From Polaribacter sp. BM10 (GTDB taxonomy: Bacteria > Bacteroidota > Bacteroidia > Flavobacteriales > Flavobacteriaceae): a stretch of 64,000 bases of DNA. The stretch is from the NCBI RefSeq assembly GCF_002005425.1, contig NZ_CP019704.1, positions 620,001-684,000 on the forward strand, read 5' to 3'. Position 1 is the stretch's first letter, and every line of letters begins with the position of its first letter. The position numbers were made by a program, and so were the translations under genes. The notes beneath the pieces were generated by a model, which had not been told where the DNA came from, did no database searches, and was given only the letters and a program-made list of their open reading frames with translations. Below are positions 1-8,487 of the stretch, one piece after another.

Positions 1-39
1 TGTGAGATTCAATTAAATATTAACTATAAAACTCACACA

Positions 40-696
40 ATGAAAAAAAGTAAAATTTTAATAGGAACCGTAATTGTTGCAATTATTGGTTTAATTACAG
101 TAGCGGCAGATCATATTGATGCACCTGCAGCTCAAGGAACATCTGCAGATATTACAGATTTTTATGCTTTCGAAGGAGAAAACACAGATAATTTAGTATT
201 TGTAGCAAATGTTCAAGGTCTTTTAAGTCCTTCTGCCACATCAACAACATCTTTTGATGAAAATGTTTTGGTAGAGTTTAATATTGATACAGATGGTGAC
301 GCAGTAGAAGATTTGGTAATTCAAGCAATTCCTAGAGATGGTAAAATGTATTTCTTTGGGCCAGTAGCACCATCTTCTACAGGATTAACAAGTAATATTG
401 CTACAATGTCTTCTGTAAAAGGAGAAGTAGATATTACTGCGTATGGTTCATCAGCAATTATTGCAGAAAATAGTGCAGGAATGAAAATGTTTGCAGGACC
501 AAGAGATGATCCTTTCTTTATGGATTTTGCTAGATATAATGAAGTTGTTGGTGGAACTGCTTCTGGTTTTAATAACCCAGGTTCTGATACTTTTGCAGGT
601 TCAAATGTACTATCTATAGTTGTAGAAGTTCCTAAAAGTATGGTTGGTACTTCTGGTACAATTAATACTTGGGTAGAAGCTAAAGTAAAACAATAA
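40..696 (+). CDS. DUF4331 family exported protein
   Basis: A 218-residue protein with an N-terminal signal/anchor helix (about residues 5-22) followed by ADHIDAPA, the start typical of DUF4331 proteins. The middle has the family's alternating strands (DITDFYAF, FNIDTDGDAVEDL). It is shorter than many DUF4331 members, so it may be a single-domain form. The next gene encodes a second DUF4331-like lipoprotein 26 bp downstream, and a TPR lipoprotein and TonB receptor follow, which suggests one envelope locus. The biochemical function of DUF4331 is not established. Upstream context is lost at the window edge. Confidence 0.85.
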   Translation: MKKSKILIGTVIVAIIGLITVAADHIDAPAAQGTSADITDFYAFEGENTDNLVFVANVQGLLSPSATSTTSFDENVLVEFNIDTDGDAVEDLVIQAIPRDGKMYFFGPVAPSSTGLTSNIATMSSVKGEVDITAYGSSAIIAENSAGMKMFAGPRDDPFFMDFARYNEVVGGTASGFNNPGSDTFAGSNVLSIVVEVPKSMVGTSGTINTWVEAKVKQ

Positions 697-722
697 TTAA
701 CAAAATTTAAAAACAAAATATC

Positions 723-1283
723 ATGAAATTTAATTTTATAAAATATACAGCAGCTTTATTAATGTCTTCTATAGTATTGATTAGCTGTAATAATAACGAC
801 GATGATGTGGTTGCAGTTGTAGCAACAGATTTTTCTGGAACTTTTATGCAAAAAGACCAAATGGGAAGACCAGCAGTAAATACTGTTTTTGTTTCTTCGG
901 ATAATAAAGATGAATTCAATAACACAATTCCGTCAGAACAAAATGCCAAGTTTCAATCTATGTTTGAAGCCAATTTAAAAGGATTAAGTCCTGCGTATGC
1001 AAATGAAGGAGATACAAATGCTTTAGGTTTAGATGCTGCAGCTTTTACTGGTTTATTAGCAACAGATGTTTTAAATGTATCTTTAGACGGTACAACTACT
1101 TTTTACGACGGAGAAAACGTTTTAACAGGTAGAGCTTTAACAGATGATGTAATTACTGTTGAATTATTATTGATTTTTGGTGGAGAAGATTTTATGGAAA
1201 ATCCAACTTTATCAAATGATAATGTAGATGCAAATGACAAAGACTTTTTAACAAGTTTTCCATATTTAGCTTCTCCTTGGTAG
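723..1283 (+). CDS. DUF4331-like lipoprotein
   Basis: A 186-residue lipoprotein. The signal peptide ends in LISC (Cys about residue 22), followed by an acidic NNNDDD stretch like those in flavobacterial surface lipoproteins. The rest (FMQKDQMGRPAVNTVF, then TDVLNVSL and LTGRALTDDVITVEL) resembles the C-terminal part of DUF4331 proteins, where GRPLVNEV-type motifs occur. The preceding gene carries the N-terminal DHIDAPA part, so the two may be split halves of one architecture; this is inference. A strong hairpin directly after the stop suggests the transcript ends here. Confidence 0.75.
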   Translation: MKFNFIKYTAALLMSSIVLISCNNNDDDVVAVVATDFSGTFMQKDQMGRPAVNTVFVSSDNKDEFNNTIPSEQNAKFQSMFEANLKGLSPAYANEGDTNALGLDAAAFTGLLATDVLNVSLDGTTTFYDGENVLTGRALTDDVITVELLLIFGGEDFMENPTLSNDNVDANDKDFLTSFPYLASPW

Positions 1284-1296
1284 TAGAAGCTTTTAG

Positions 1297-1330
1297 AAAT
1301 GACACATGTTTAAGGGAGCATGTGTCATTT
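1297..1330 (+). terminator. intrinsic terminator after the DUF4331 pair
   Basis: A perfect 12-bp inverted repeat (aaatgacacatg / catgtgtcattt) with a 10-nt loop begins 14 bp after the second DUF4331 stop codon and runs into a T-rich stretch. It separates the DUF4331 genes from the downstream TPR gene, unless readthrough occurs. Confidence 0.75.
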
Positions 1331-1414
1331 TATTAAAAAGTTAACTCTCTAATGTCTCGATGTATTTTCCCTAATAATACATCAGATATTTTTAATCAAC
1401 ATAAAATACAAACA

Positions 1415-2710
1415 ATGAAATATATCCAACTAATTTTATTATTTGTAACTTTTTCAATCGCAACGAGTTGCAGTAATTCAACAGACAAACAAATAACAAA
1501 TACTAAAGATTATAATGCCTATTTAAAAGCTACAGAAAATAACTCTTTAGAAAACATACAATCAGATTCTAATTTTTGGTCTCAAAAGTTAAAAAAGACT
1601 CCAAATCAATTTCCTTATTACGCAAAATTAGCATCAGCAAACAATGCAATGTTTAAGTTAACAGGAGAAATTGAATCTTTAAAAAGTGCAGAAAAAAACT
1701 TAACCATTGCTAATGAAAAAACATTTTATAATAACGCAGGTTATTTAAGAGGTTTGGCAAGAAACTATATTTCTCAGCACAGGTTTAACGAGGCGTTGCT
1801 TTTATTAAAAAAAGCAGAAAAAAACGGAGAAAAACTTCAACAAACTCAGTTTATGTTAATAGATGTTAACCTAGAATTAGGCAATCTTAAAGAAACTGAA
1901 AAATACTTATCTAAAGTTAAAAACTTTAAGAGTTTCGATTATTTAATAAGACTTTCTAAATACAACGATCATATTGGTAATTTAGATAAAGCAATAGCAT
2001 ATTTAGAAGCATCTTTAGAAATAGCAAAATCTTCAAATAACAAAACTTTAATTCAGTGGAATTATACAAACCTAGCAGATTATTATGGTCATGCAGGTAG
2101 AATAAAAGACTCTTATAATGCTTATTTAAAAGCGTTAGAACTAAACCCTAAAGATAGTTACGCTAAAAAAGGAATTGCATGGATTGTGTATTCTTACGAG
2201 CGAAACCCTAAAGAAGCTTTAAGAATTTTAGAAACAGTAACTCAAGAAAACAAATCCCCTAATTACCACTTATTAAAAGCAGAAATTTTAGATTTTATGG
2301 AAAACTCAGTAGAAAAAAAACAACAAATCGAAAAGTACATTACTCAAGTGTCAGACTCTAATTACGGAGTTATGTATCATAAATACGACGTTTTATTATA
2401 CGCAGATAACAAAGACTTAAAATCAAAAGCTTTAAACATAGCCGCTCAAGAAGTAAGAGAAAGACCAACAGCACAATCTTATGATTTATTAGCGTGGTCT
2501 TACTTTAAAAACGGACAAATAGAAAAGGCTTTAGAAATTACAGAAAAATTTGTTTTAAATAAAACTTACGAACCAGAAGCGTTATTACATGCCGCATATA
2601 TTTTAAAAGCAAATGGTAAAATGCAAGAAGCCATTATGTTAAAAGAAGAATTGGTAGAAAGTATCTACGAATTGGGCCCTTTAGCTGAAAAAGATATTTT
2701 AAATATATAA
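1415..2710 (+). CDS. TPR-repeat lipoprotein
   Basis: A 431-residue lipoprotein with tetratricopeptide repeats. I start it at the ATG at 1415 because that places a signal peptide (KYIQLILLFVTFSIATSC) at the N terminus; an in-frame ATG at 1352 would add 21 residues with no export signal. Lipid-modified Cys is about residue 19. Helical repeats of TPR type run from about residue 60 to the end (for example YTNLADYYGHAGRIKDSY and ALELNPKDSYA). It lies 20 bp upstream of the TonB receptor, so it is probably a co-expressed envelope partner. The role is unknown. Confidence 0.8.
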   Translation: MKYIQLILLFVTFSIATSCSNSTDKQITNTKDYNAYLKATENNSLENIQSDSNFWSQKLKKTPNQFPYYAKLASANNAMFKLTGEIESLKSAEKNLTIANEKTFYNNAGYLRGLARNYISQHRFNEALLLLKKAEKNGEKLQQTQFMLIDVNLELGNLKETEKYLSKVKNFKSFDYLIRLSKYNDHIGNLDKAIAYLEASLEIAKSSNNKTLIQWNYTNLADYYGHAGRIKDSYNAYLKALELNPKDSYAKKGIAWIVYSYERNPKEALRILETVTQENKSPNYHLLKAEILDFMENSVEKKQQIEKYITQVSDSNYGVMYHKYDVLLYADNKDLKSKALNIAAQEVRERPTAQSYDLLAWSYFKNGQIEKALEITEKFVLNKTYEPEALLHAAYILKANGKMQEAIMLKEELVESIYELGPLAEKDILNI

Positions 2711-2730
2711 GTTTGCAAAAAAATGTAAAA

Positions 2731-4956
2731 ATGAGAAATTTACTATTCGTATTTATTTTTCTTGCAACTTGTTTACAAACAAAAGCACAAGAATTAAATG
2801 GTAAAATTATAGACACTTATAATAATCCTGTAGAAAATGCATATGTGTTTAATGTTAGCTCTAATGCGCATACACATTCAGATTTAAACGGAAATTTTAA
2901 GGTGTTAAATACCAATATTGGTGACACAATTCAAATAGGTATTTTAGGATTTCAAAAACAAGATGTTGTTTTAACAGCAGAAAATTTTAATGATTTTAAA
3001 GTTGTTTTAAAAACTAAGGTATTTCAATTAGAAGAGTTGGTTTTAAGAAAAGAAATCAATGCTTTACAAACGATATCTAAAATAGATTTAGAAGTTAATC
3101 CTGTTAACAATTCACAAGAAATTTTAAGAAAAGTACCAGGTTTAATTATAGGGCAACATGCTGGTGGCGGAAAAGCAGAACAAATATTTTTACGTGGTTT
3201 TGATATTGACCATGGTACAGATGTTACACTTTCTGTAGACGGAATGCCAATTAACATGGTTTCACATGCACATGGTCAAGGTTATAGTGATTTACACTTT
3301 GTAATACCAGAAACAATTCAAAAAATAGATTTTGGTAAAGGCCCTTATTATGCAAAACAAGGTGACTTTAATACGGCTGGTTATGTTAACTTTTCTACTA
3401 AAAAAAGCATACAAAACAGCATGATTTCTATGGAAGTTGGGCAGTTTAACTCACAACGCTTTTTGGGTATGTTCGATCTTTTAGAAGGTAATAAAAAAGA
3501 TGATGCATATGTTGCTGTAGAATATATTGCTACAGATGGTCCGTTTGAATCTCCGCAAAACTTTAGTAGATTAAATTTATTCGGAAAATACAATACATTT
3601 TTAAACGGTAAAGACAGAGTAAGTGTAACAGCTTCTCACTTTACAAGTACTTGGGATGCATCAGGTCAAATACCAGAAAGAGAAGTTAATAATGGCAATA
3701 TTACACGTTTTGGTGCGATAGATGATACAGAAGGAGGTACAACTTCTAGAACAAATTTTAATATTGAGTTAAATAAAACCTTGTCAGAAGAAAGTATTTT
3801 AAAATCGAATGTGTTTTATTCTAAATACAATTTTGAATTATTTTCTAATTTTACGTTCTTTTTAGAAGATGCTGTTAACGGAGATCAGATTAGACAATTT
3901 GAAAACAGAGATATTTTTGGTGCAAATGCACAAATAATTTCAAATAAATTATTTGGTGACGTTGAAGCTAAATTTACAAAAGGTGCAGGTTTACGATATG
4001 ATATTATAAATGATATAGAATTGTCTCACACAAAAAATAGACAAGAAATTATCGATAGAATTCAATTAGGAGATGTAAGACAAACAAATATGTATGCATT
4101 TTTTAATTCAGAATTTGAAATAGGAAAATTTAAAATATCACCAGCAGTTCGATTAGATTATTTTAAATTTATTTATAATGATGCTTTACAAACCAACTAT
4201 AATACGTTAACTAAGAATAAAGCAATCGTTACTCCGAAATTAAATTTCTTGTTTTCTCAAAACGATAACTTACAATGGTTTTTAAAATCAGGAATTGGGT
4301 TTCATAGTAATGATACAAGAGTTGTTTTACAACAAAATGCAGACAAAGTTTTGCCAAAAGCTTACGGTTTAGATTTTGGTAATATTTGGAAACCAACAAA
4401 AAATATGGTAATTAATACTGCAGTTTGGTATTTACTATCAGAAGAAGAGTTTGTGTATGTTGGTGATGCTGGTATTGTAGAACCTTCTGGAGAATCTGAG
4501 CGTTATGGTTTAGATTTAGGAGTAAGATATCAATTTACAGATTGGTTATATTTTAATACAGATGTAACTTTTACAAAAGCTAGAAGTTTAGAAAACGTAT
4601 CAGGCGAAGATTATATTCCTTTAGCACCAGATTTTACCGCCGTAGGTGGATTATCTGTTAATAATTTAGGTGATTTTTCTGGAGGAATTCAATATAGATA
4701 TATAGATGATAGACCAGCAACAGAAGATAATTCTATAGTTGCAGAAGGTTATTTTGTTGCAGATTTTAATGTAAATTATAAAATGAAAGATGTAACATTA
4801 GGTTTGGCAATTGAAAATATTTTTGATGTAGCTTGGAACGAAACTCAATTTGCTACAGAATCTAGATTACAAAACGAACAAAACCCCGTAGAAGAAATTC
4901 ATTTTACACCAGGTACACCATTTTTTGCAAAAGCAAGTATTACTTATACTTTCTAA
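2731..4956 (+). CDS. TonB-dependent receptor with carboxypeptidase-regulatory domain
   Basis: A 741-residue outer-membrane receptor. I use ATG 2731, which begins the signal peptide RNLLFVFIFLATCLQTKAQ; an in-frame TTG lies 18 bp upstream. Order: signal peptide, CarboxypepD_reg-like beta domain (about 21-95), plug (about 115-225), 22-stranded barrel ending in SITYTF. The plug is rich in His and Asp (GQHAGGGKAEQ, GFDIDHGTD, MVSHAHGQGYSDLHF), unlike SusC receptors, and no susD gene is present. This fits a siderophore or metal substrate better than a glycan, but the substrate is inference. A hairpin terminator follows. Confidence 0.88.
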   Translation: MRNLLFVFIFLATCLQTKAQELNGKIIDTYNNPVENAYVFNVSSNAHTHSDLNGNFKVLNTNIGDTIQIGILGFQKQDVVLTAENFNDFKVVLKTKVFQLEELVLRKEINALQTISKIDLEVNPVNNSQEILRKVPGLIIGQHAGGGKAEQIFLRGFDIDHGTDVTLSVDGMPINMVSHAHGQGYSDLHFVIPETIQKIDFGKGPYYAKQGDFNTAGYVNFSTKKSIQNSMISMEVGQFNSQRFLGMFDLLEGNKKDDAYVAVEYIATDGPFESPQNFSRLNLFGKYNTFLNGKDRVSVTASHFTSTWDASGQIPEREVNNGNITRFGAIDDTEGGTTSRTNFNIELNKTLSEESILKSNVFYSKYNFELFSNFTFFLEDAVNGDQIRQFENRDIFGANAQIISNKLFGDVEAKFTKGAGLRYDIINDIELSHTKNRQEIIDRIQLGDVRQTNMYAFFNSEFEIGKFKISPAVRLDYFKFIYNDALQTNYNTLTKNKAIVTPKLNFLFSQNDNLQWFLKSGIGFHSNDTRVVLQQNADKVLPKAYGLDFGNIWKPTKNMVINTAVWYLLSEEEFVYVGDAGIVEPSGESERYGLDLGVRYQFTDWLYFNTDVTFTKARSLENVSGEDYIPLAPDFTAVGGLSVNNLGDFSGGIQYRYIDDRPATEDNSIVAEGYFVADFNVNYKMKDVTLGLAIENIFDVAWNETQFATESRLQNEQNPVEEIHFTPGTPFFAKASITYTF

Positions 4957-5010
4957 AAAATGATGTTAAGATTTTGACCATGTTTGTTTTGGTTGATTTT
5001 AGTTGGATAG

Positions 5011-5045
5011 ATGCCTGTTACTTTTTTAGTAGCAGGCATTTTTAA
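5011..5045 (+). terminator. intrinsic terminator after the TonB receptor
   Basis: An inverted repeat (atgcctgtta / tagcaggcat, one G-T pair) with an 8-nt loop is followed by a run of T. It lies 54 bp after the TonB receptor stop and just before the convergent DUF3124 gene. Confidence 0.75.
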
Positions 5046-5055
5046 TTGTAAGATA

Positions 5056-5565
5056 TTATTCAATTCTTTTTGCTTGTGTTGTAAACGATAATCCTTGTTG
5101 GCCCATTGTAGAAGTCATAATACCTTCAAAAAGTGGTTCAGAACTATGTTTAGGTAATTTCCATTCAAACAAAAAATTAGAACCTGTACCACCAGTTATA
5201 TCAATTTCATCAATAATAATTTCGGTAGTTTCCATTGGCGCCAAATAAATAGGATAATCAAAGTAAGTTCTTATTGTTTTACCGTGCGTGTCATAGTATT
5301 TAGCACTTAAAATATAAATAGAATCTTTGTCGCTTGTATTTCTTAAACTAACCATTGCCGTTAAATTATGCTTTTTGTGCTTAGACAAACTGTAGATTTG
5401 TGAATAAATAGAAAGGTAAGATTTACCATATTCTAGAGAATCTTTAGTCGAGATGTTAATTGCTCTCTTTGTCCAGTTCTCTGGATTTATAGAACTCAGT
5501 TCTTTTTTTTGAGTACAACTAGTTATCAATAAAATTAACGTAAAAAAAATGTAGTATTTAATCAT
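5056..5565 (-). CDS. DUF3124 lipoprotein
   Basis: A 169-residue lipoprotein. The signal peptide ends in LLITSC (Cys about 17). The mature part carries the DUF3124 pattern: YLSIYSQIYS, LTAMVSLRNTS, YYDTHGKTIRTYFDYPIYLAPMET and a C-terminal FLFEW...PLFEGIM. It probably forms an immunoglobulin-like beta-sandwich, but no activity is known for the family. It is the last gene of a leftward set after meaB, 11 bp apart. Confidence 0.82.
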   Translation of the reverse strand: MIKYYIFFTLILLITSCTQKKELSSINPENWTKRAINISTKDSLEYGKSYLSIYSQIYSLSKHKKHNLTAMVSLRNTSDKDSIYILSAKYYDTHGKTIRTYFDYPIYLAPMETTEIIIDEIDITGGTGSNFLFEWKLPKHSSEPLFEGIMTSTMGQQGLSFTTQAKRIE

Positions 5566-5576
5566 AATGATAAACT

Positions 5577-6644
5577 TTATAGATTCAATAATTTTTTTGC
5601 AGCATTAAAAGGCGTTGTAATGCCGTTTTCTAAATTATTAATCTCGTTTTGTAAGGCATTTTTAACTTGTGGATTATTATAAAAATTTGCTTTTAATTGC
5701 TGATCGATAGTAGATAATAGCCAATATTTATTTTGTTCGTTTCGTTTTTGTGTAAAATACTTGTTTTCTTTTGTTAAAGAAATGTATTCTAAAATCATTT
5801 GATTAATTTTATCAATACCTTTGTTATGAAGTGCGCTAGCAGTTAATACTTTTGGTTGCCACTTACTTTCTTTTAAAGGATATAAATGCAAAGCCCTATT
5901 AAATTCTACTTTAGCAATTTTTGTATTTCTTTCATTTTCGCCATCTGCTTTATTAATGACAATTGCATCTGCCATTTCGATAATTCCTCTTTTTATACCT
6001 TGTAATTCATCTCCGGCACCGGCTAATTTTAATAATAAAAAGAAATCTACCATAGAATGCACAACGGTTTCCGATTGCCCAACACCAACGGTTTCTATAA
6101 TAATAGTATCATAACCGGCAGCTTCACATAAAATAATGCTTTCTCTTGTTTTTTGAGCAACACCACCTAAAGACGTACCTGAAGGCGATGGTCTAATAAA
6201 AGCATTTTTATCTGTTACAAGCTGTTCCATTCTTGTTTTATCGCCTAAAATAGAACCTTTATTTACAGAGCTACTAGGGTCTACCGCCAAAACAGCAACT
6301 TTATTACCTTTAGAAGTTAAATATTTACCGTAAGCCTCTATAAATGTACTTTTACCAACACCAGGAACACCAGTTATACCAATTCTTATAGATTTATTAG
6401 CATGCGGCAAACATTTTTCTAAGATTTGGTTTGCCTTTTCTTGATGTTTACAATTAGTACTTTCAACCAGTGTAATTGCTTTACTTAAAAAAGTAATATT
6501 TCCTTCTAAAATTTTAGCAACAAACTCACTAACAGAATTTTGTTTCGCTCTATTTAGCTTAATTTTTTCAGCAGAAGATTTACTAGTAGTTTCTGGTTGT
6601 GAAACACCATCTTTTTCGTGTAAAGCAGAAGAATTTTTGTTCAT
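5577..6644 (-). CDS. meaB: methylmalonyl-CoA mutase-associated GTPase MeaB
   Basis: A 355-residue G3E-family P-loop GTPase. The family chaperones B12-dependent methylmalonyl-CoA mutase, gating cofactor loading and protecting the enzyme from inactivation. Visible motifs: Walker A GVPGVGKST at 92-100, the following VLAVDPSSS segment, IIETVGVGQSE (switch/Walker B region) and NKADGEN as the base-recognition motif. The first 40 residues are polar and poorly conserved, so the true start may be further in. The mutase genes are not in this window, although meaB often sits beside them. Confidence 0.92.
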   Translation of the reverse strand: MNKNSSALHEKDGVSQPETTSKSSAEKIKLNRAKQNSVSEFVAKILEGNITFLSKAITLVESTNCKHQEKANQILEKCLPHANKSIRIGITGVPGVGKSTFIEAYGKYLTSKGNKVAVLAVDPSSSVNKGSILGDKTRMEQLVTDKNAFIRPSPSGTSLGGVAQKTRESIILCEAAGYDTIIIETVGVGQSETVVHSMVDFFLLLKLAGAGDELQGIKRGIIEMADAIVINKADGENERNTKIAKVEFNRALHLYPLKESKWQPKVLTASALHNKGIDKINQMILEYISLTKENKYFTQKRNEQNKYWLLSTIDQQLKANFYNNPQVKNALQNEINNLENGITTPFNAAKKLLNL

Positions 6645-6681
6645 TTTAAGAGTAAACTTTAAAGTAAAAATAAGTTATTTA

Positions 6682-7293
6682 TTAAATAATAGGAAGAATA
6701 ATTGGTCCTAAATATTTCATCCAAAGGAAGAAACTACCATAAAATCCTAAAAGACCAAATGTAATTGCTTGTATACGTTCTTTAAATGTAAATATTCTAA
6801 TAAGTATATATATTCCAATTAATAAAAAAAATACTGTAATTGGCAATGTCCTTATGATTTGAGAACTACTATAACTATGAAAATTGATTATTATGGATTG
6901 TATATTATTTAATGAGGTTAAAATACTAAAACACGAAATAACAATCCAAATCCAATCTAATAACAAAATTGAAGTATTTTTTTTGGTTCTTCTATAAAGT
7001 AATAAGAACGCTAAAAGTGATGGAATAAATTGTATCCAATATATTCCATGTTTTTGAAACCAATTAAAATTAAGACTTGTTTTTCTAAAAAGAGCTATTT
7101 TATCACATCCAATAAAAATTCCTTTATAATTATAAGTAAAGTTTTCGGTTGTAATTCCGTTTCGAAAAAAAACATCAAAAAGAAACATAATTCCATTTTG
7201 TAATTGAGTTTTTAATGGAAAGAATAATAAAAACAAACAAAAAATGTAAATATTCTCTTGCTGTTTTAAGACACTAATAACCTTCTTTTTCAT
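6682..7293 (-). CDS. multi-pass membrane protein of unknown function
   Basis: A 203-residue protein starting at the ATG at 7293 (MKKKVISVLK); an in-frame TTG lies 9 bp further upstream. It has about five hydrophobic segments: 15-30 (IYIFCLFLLFFPL), 80-96, 102-122 (LDWIWIVISCFSILTSL), 140-160 and 172-203. I recognise no family and no catalytic motif. It lies upstream of meaB in the same direction, with a 37-bp gap. Confidence 0.55.
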   Translation of the reverse strand: MKKKVISVLKQQENIYIFCLFLLFFPLKTQLQNGIMFLFDVFFRNGITTENFTYNYKGIFIGCDKIALFRKTSLNFNWFQKHGIYWIQFIPSLLAFLLLYRRTKKNTSILLLDWIWIVISCFSILTSLNNIQSIIINFHSYSSSQIIRTLPITVFFLLIGIYILIRIFTFKERIQAITFGLLGFYGSFFLWMKYLGPIILPII

Positions 7294-7388
7294 TAAGTTC
7301 AATCACTTTTATGTAAATTTAAAGATAATTAATTACAAATTTTGCAACACTTCAAAAAATGTATCGTCTTTAGAATAAGAAAGAAGTA

Positions 7389-7946
7389 ATGACATCAACC
7401 AAACAGTTACATCAACCTATAATTAATAAATGCAAAAACAATTGCGCAAAGTCGCAAATGCAATTGTATAATTTATATTGCAACGCTATGTTTATGGTGG
7501 CAAATAGATATGTAAAAGATAGGTTTTTGGCTGAAGATGTAATGCAAGACGCTTTTATTAAGGCTTTTAAAAATATCAAAAATTACAAAAATGAAGTTGC
7601 TTTTGGTGCTTGGTTAAAAAGAATTGTAATCAATCAAAGTATCGATTTATTAAAGAAAAATAAATTAGAATTAATAGCCATAAATAACGATGTTATTACA
7701 AAGGTAGAAGAAGAAGATTGGCAAGTAGAAAACACAATTTCTGTAGATGAAATTGTAACGAATATAAACTCGTTAAAAGAAAAATACAGATTGGTTTTAA
7801 CTTTGTACTTGTTAGAAGGTTACGATCATCAAGAAATTTCTGAAATATTAAATATTACAGAAAACACGTCTAGAACACAATTGTTAAGAGGTAAAAAAGT
7901 ATTAAAAGAAAAACTAAAAAACACGATGTATGCCGCAAGATATTAG
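7389..7946 (+). CDS. RNA polymerase sigma factor, ECF subfamily
   Basis: A 185-residue ECF sigma factor. Region 2 spans about 25-95 (LYNLYCNAMFMVANRY, AEDVMQDAFIKAFKNI, FGAWLKRIVINQSIDLLKK) and region 4 spans about 128-178 (LTLYLLEGYDHQEISEIL, then TSRTQLLRGKKVLKEKL). It directs core polymerase to a small regulon. Its 3' end overlaps the next gene by 17 bp, so sigma factor and putative anti-sigma factor are translationally coupled. In this layout the operon is commonly under its own sigma factor. Confidence 0.92.
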   Translation: MTSTKQLHQPIINKCKNNCAKSQMQLYNLYCNAMFMVANRYVKDRFLAEDVMQDAFIKAFKNIKNYKNEVAFGAWLKRIVINQSIDLLKKNKLELIAINNDVITKVEEEDWQVENTISVDEIVTNINSLKEKYRLVLTLYLLEGYDHQEISEILNITENTSRTQLLRGKKVLKEKLKNTMYAARY

Positions 7947-8487
7947 AGATTCTGTAAAGAAATATAAAGAAGAAAAAATTGCTTTGTCTGTAAATCATAC
8001 TAATAAATTTGAAGCTTTATTAGAAAAAGAATTACATGGTAAAAAGAAAACTAAAATTAATTATAAATGGTTAAGTATTGCGGCAACTGTAGCTTTATTA
8101 GTTAGTATTTGTGTGCAGTTTTATCCTTCAAAATCTATTAACGAAACAAAAAAAATAACTAAAGAAATAAGTTTAGGAAGCATATCGCCAGAATTTGAAA
8201 CCATAGAAAAATACTATAAAAGTAGTATTAGCTTAGAAATTAGTCAATTAGAGTTAACAGAAGATAATAAAGAGGTTATAGATGATTATTTATCTAAAAT
8301 ATCAGAATTAACAAAAGAATATAAATTATTAACCCAAGAGCTCAATACAAAAGGGGTTAATGATGTTACCATAAATGCATTAATAAGTAATTTAAAATTA
8401 CGATTACAGCTGTTACAACGCTTGAAAAAGCAATTACAACAACTTAAAAATTTAAATAAAACACAAAATGAAAATCAAATTATATAA
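7930..8487 (+). CDS. putative membrane anti-sigma factor
   Basis: A 185-residue protein with a basic cytoplasmic segment (1-46), one transmembrane helix (about 47-65, WLSIAATVALLVSICVQFY) and a long helical periplasmic part (about 95-185) that looks like a coiled coil. The order cytoplasmic-TM-periplasmic and the overlap with the ECF sigma gene argue for an anti-sigma factor. There is no zinc-binding HxxxCxxC motif, so it would be a non-ZAS type. Function is inferred from context. Confidence 0.7.
   Translation: MPQDIRDSVKKYKEEKIALSVNHTNKFEALLEKELHGKKKTKINYKWLSIAATVALLVSICVQFYPSKSINETKKITKEISLGSISPEFETIEKYYKSSISLEISQLELTEDNKEVIDDYLSKISELTKEYKLLTQELNTKGVNDVTINALISNLKLRLQLLQRLKKQLQQLKNLNKTQNENQII

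Noticed and set aside
1..37. tgtgag / ctcaca inverted repeat before the first gene
   Set aside because: Only 6 bp with a 25-bp spacer and cut by the window edge; too weak to call an operator.
1352..1414. Upstream ATG of the TPR lipoprotein
   Set aside because: It would place 21 polar residues before a perfect lipoprotein signal peptide; the ATG at 1415 is the better start.
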